From GCA-003244245 sp038276315 (GTDB lineage Bacteria; Actinomycetota; Actinomycetes; Mycobacteriales; Pseudonocardiaceae): a stretch of 64,000 bases of DNA. This document shows, piece by piece, positions 62,740-64,000 of the stretch. The translations under genes were made by a program, and so were the position numbers. Every line of letters begins with the position of its first letter. The first letter of the stretch is position 1. A model generated the notes under the pieces. That model did no database searches. It worked only from the letters and a program-made list of their open reading frames with translations, and was not told the origin of the DNA. The stretch covers positions 16,890 to 80,889 of the forward strand of contig JBBPZY010000151.1 of assembly GCA_038276315.1 (NCBI GenBank). The letters run 5' to 3'.

Positions 62740-62846
62740 CGCCGGCTCAGCAGCTTATCGAGGTCGTTGACGACGACACCGGGATCGGACCCATCGAGCG
62801 CGCCGAGCATGCGCATACCACCATCCATTGGCCAGTAGGAGGCCCG
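62736..62846 (-). pseudogene. 3' remnant of a gene coupled to GH65, probably beta-phosphoglucomutase
   Basis: A frame ending in GSDPGVVVNDLDKLLSRR stops with TGA overlapping the GH65 GTG (GTGA). The ending VVVNDLDKLL resembles the VVxDLxxLL close of HAD-type beta-phosphoglucomutases, which normally precede GH65 genes with this overlap. Only about 35 codons remain before the next gene (62863) on the same strand. No start codon with a ribosome site or HAD catalytic motif is present. The assignment to pgmB rests on position and a short tail. Confidence 0.4.
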
Positions 62847-62862
62847 AAATCGTAGCGTACGG

Positions 62863-63102
62863 TCACTTGGCGATGATCAGGTACAGGCCGTAGCCGACCA
62901 TCAGGGCACAGGCGAGGAAGCACAACACCGCCAGCACCGGTCGGGAGGCCACGGTGTCGGCGCTCGGCCCAGGGGCTGAGGTCGGATCGGCCGCTGGTCC
63001 GGCGAGCGCTCTGATGCCGAAGGAGAACAGCACGATCACCGCGATGGCGGCTCCGAATGAGACGACGAAGACCGCACCGAGGGCGCCCCAGTCGATGTTC
63101 AT
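62863..63102 (-). CDS. Small membrane protein of the PiT operon
   Basis: A 79-aa protein with two membrane helices (LGAVFVVSFGAAIAVIVLFS and VLAVLCFLACALMVGYGLYL) joined by an acidic Pro/Ala loop. The start MNIDWGALGAVFVVS is typical of the small protein found downstream of PiT phosphate permease in actinobacteria. The ATG at 63100-63102 overlaps the permease stop as ATGA. Function unknown; coupling suggests it accompanies the permease. Confidence 0.85.
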   Translation of the reverse strand: MNIDWGALGAVFVVSFGAAIAVIVLFSFGIRALAGPAADPTSAPGPSADTVASRPVLAVLCFLACALMVGYGLYLIIAK

Positions 63103-64000
63103 ACGCACACCCCCTCAGGCTCGACCCCAGCGGGCTGTAGCCGCTTCGCTGGCACGTCGTTGACGTTGTTCGGACCCACCGGCTGACGCCGGGACAGCGC
63201 GTAGATACCGCCAGCGATGGCCGCACCGACCACACCGACGACCACAGTCCCGGTGGTTCCCGTCTGGGCCACCCAGGCCGCCAGCGCCCCGACGATGGCC
63301 GCGGACGGCAGCGTCAACAGCCAGCCGATCAACATCTGTCCGGCCAGGCCCCATCGCACCGAAGCCAGCCGCCGGCCGGTCCCCACCCCGAAGATCGCGC
63401 CCGAGACCACCATGGTGGTCGACAGCGGGAACCCGAGCTGCGCGGAGACCAAAATGACACCGGTACTGGCTGTCTCGGCGGCGAAACCCTGCGGCGTTTC
63501 GATCTCGGTGACGCGCTTGCCGAGCGTTCGGATGATCCGCCAGCCACCCAGGTAGGTGCCCAGGGCGATAGCCAGCCCCGCCATGAGGATCACCCAGAAC
63601 GGCGGTGCGGAGCCGGCCCGCAGCGTGCCGGCGGTGATCAGCGTCAGGGTGATGACACCCATCGTTTTCTGCGCGTCGTTGGTGCCGTGGGCCAGTGAGA
63701 CCATCGAGGCCGAGATCACCTGGCCGGCTTTGAAGCCGCGGCCCACCGCTGCTCGGTCGGCTCGCGCCGTGATCCGGTACGCGAGGTAGGTGCCGACCAG
63801 CGCCACCACTCCGGCTACCACGGGCGCCAGCACCATCGGGATCAAGATCTTGGACACCACCGTGGCGAAGTGCACCGCGTCGCCGCCCGCCGCTACCCAG
63901 GTGGCCCCGATCAGTCCGCCCACCAACGCATACGACGAGCCGGACGGCAGCCCGACAAGCCAGGTCAGCAGGTTCCACAAGATGGCCCCGATCAGGCCAC
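63099..64000 (-). CDS. pit: Low-affinity inorganic phosphate transporter, PiT family (5' end outside window)
   Basis: The C-terminal ~300 residues of a PiT permease: LVGLPSGSSYALVGGLIGA, then the signature SLAHGTNDAQKTMGVITL and GWRIIRTLGKRVTEIETPQGF, and the paired repeat region FPLSTTMVVSGAIFGVG. Multiple membrane helices; it moves phosphate with protons or cations across the membrane. The frame is open through the right edge (GLIGAILWNLLTW), so the gene continues beyond the window. It is translationally coupled to the small membrane protein. Confidence 0.94.
   Translation of the reverse strand, partial: GLIGAILWNLLTWLVGLPSGSSYALVGGLIGATWVAAGGDAVHFATVVSKILIPMVLAPVVAGVVALVGTYLAYRITARADRAAVGRGFKAGQVISASMVSLAHGTNDAQKTMGVITLTLITAGTLRAGSAPPFWVILMAGLAIALGTYLGGWRIIRTLGKRVTEIETPQGFAAETASTGVILVSAQLGFPLSTTMVVSGAIFGVGTGRRLASVRWGLAGQMLIGWLLTLPSAAIVGALAAWVAQTGTTGTVVVGVVGAAIAGGIYALSRRQPVGPNNVNDVPAKRLQPAGVEPEGVCV

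Overview
The window is high-GC, densely coded actinobacterial chromosome. Gene content and order match the conserved core of mycolata and Pseudonocardiales: lipA/dlaT, pepA-gcvT-ilvE, cob genes, ctaC/ctaF, qcrCAB-ctaE, trpD, NlpC/P60, pimB', fadD15, aroG, pknL, Rv2175c-like, helY, gcvH-garA-ftsR-DUF151-MerR-gcvP, the CNNM pair, guaB1. Actinobacterial markers include a CtaF subunit, a di-haem QcrC, GarA, PimB', a class II DAHP synthase and a mycothiol-type DinB fold protein. A non-mycobacterial Pseudonocardiales member (Amycolatopsis-like) is my best guess; the species cannot be read from this sequence. I saw no tRNA, rRNA, CRISPR array, insertion sequence or phage gene.

Layout. 1-8 kb (minus strand): a DUF4191 protein, lipA, an SDR, an epimerase, the E2 (sucB/dlaT) and E3 (lpdA) of 2-oxoacid dehydrogenase, and pepA. 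8-10.3 kb: gcvT and ilvE. 10.4-12.8 kb: cobalamin nucleotide-loop genes cobU, cobT and cobS. 12.9-15.7 kb: small conserved proteins, an IscA-type protein and a badly decayed asnB/ltsA pseudogene. 15.8-21.9 kb: the bc1-aa3 respiratory supercomplex (ctaC-ctaF, and qcrB, qcrA, qcrC, ctaE on the other strand). 22-27.8 kb: a receiver-like protein, trpD, two tandem NlpC/P60 peptidoglycan hydrolases around a small CxxC protein, and pimB'. 27.8-35.3 kb: fadD15, a phosphoesterase, an SRPBCC protein, an acyltransferase, an exoribonuclease, a PPi-type phosphofructokinase and aroG. 35.3-44.7 kb: a PASTA kinase with its likely DNA-binding substrate, a thioredoxin-like protein, helY, a second kinase and a methyltransferase. 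44.9-51.8 kb: a phosphatidyltransferase and the gcvH-garA-ftsR-DUF151-MerR-gcvP block. 51.8-54.4 kb: a small accessory patch with a nucleoside phosphorylase remnant, an ECF41-type sigma factor and a frameshifted azoreductase. 54.4-64 kb: two CNNM/CBS proteins, a LOG-like protein, guaB1, a PfkB kinase, GH65 with a remnant of its usual partner, and a PiT phosphate transporter running off the right edge.

Two themes link the genes. The first is lipoate and one-carbon metabolism: LipA makes the cofactor used by E2 and GcvH; Lpd, GcvT and GcvP complete the complexes; GarA beside gcvH links kinase signalling to 2-oxoglutarate flux. The second is envelope growth: PimB', FadD15, NlpC/P60 enzymes, PASTA kinase, FtsR and the second MerR protein.

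I found no obviously new multi-gene system. The most informative oddities are small. lipB is missing from its usual place. asnB (meso-DAP amidation) is dead. GarA has lost the threonine that PknG modifies. Phosphofructokinase carries the PPi-type residues. Paralogous hydrolases share leader elements. A palindromic repeat is dispersed between genes.
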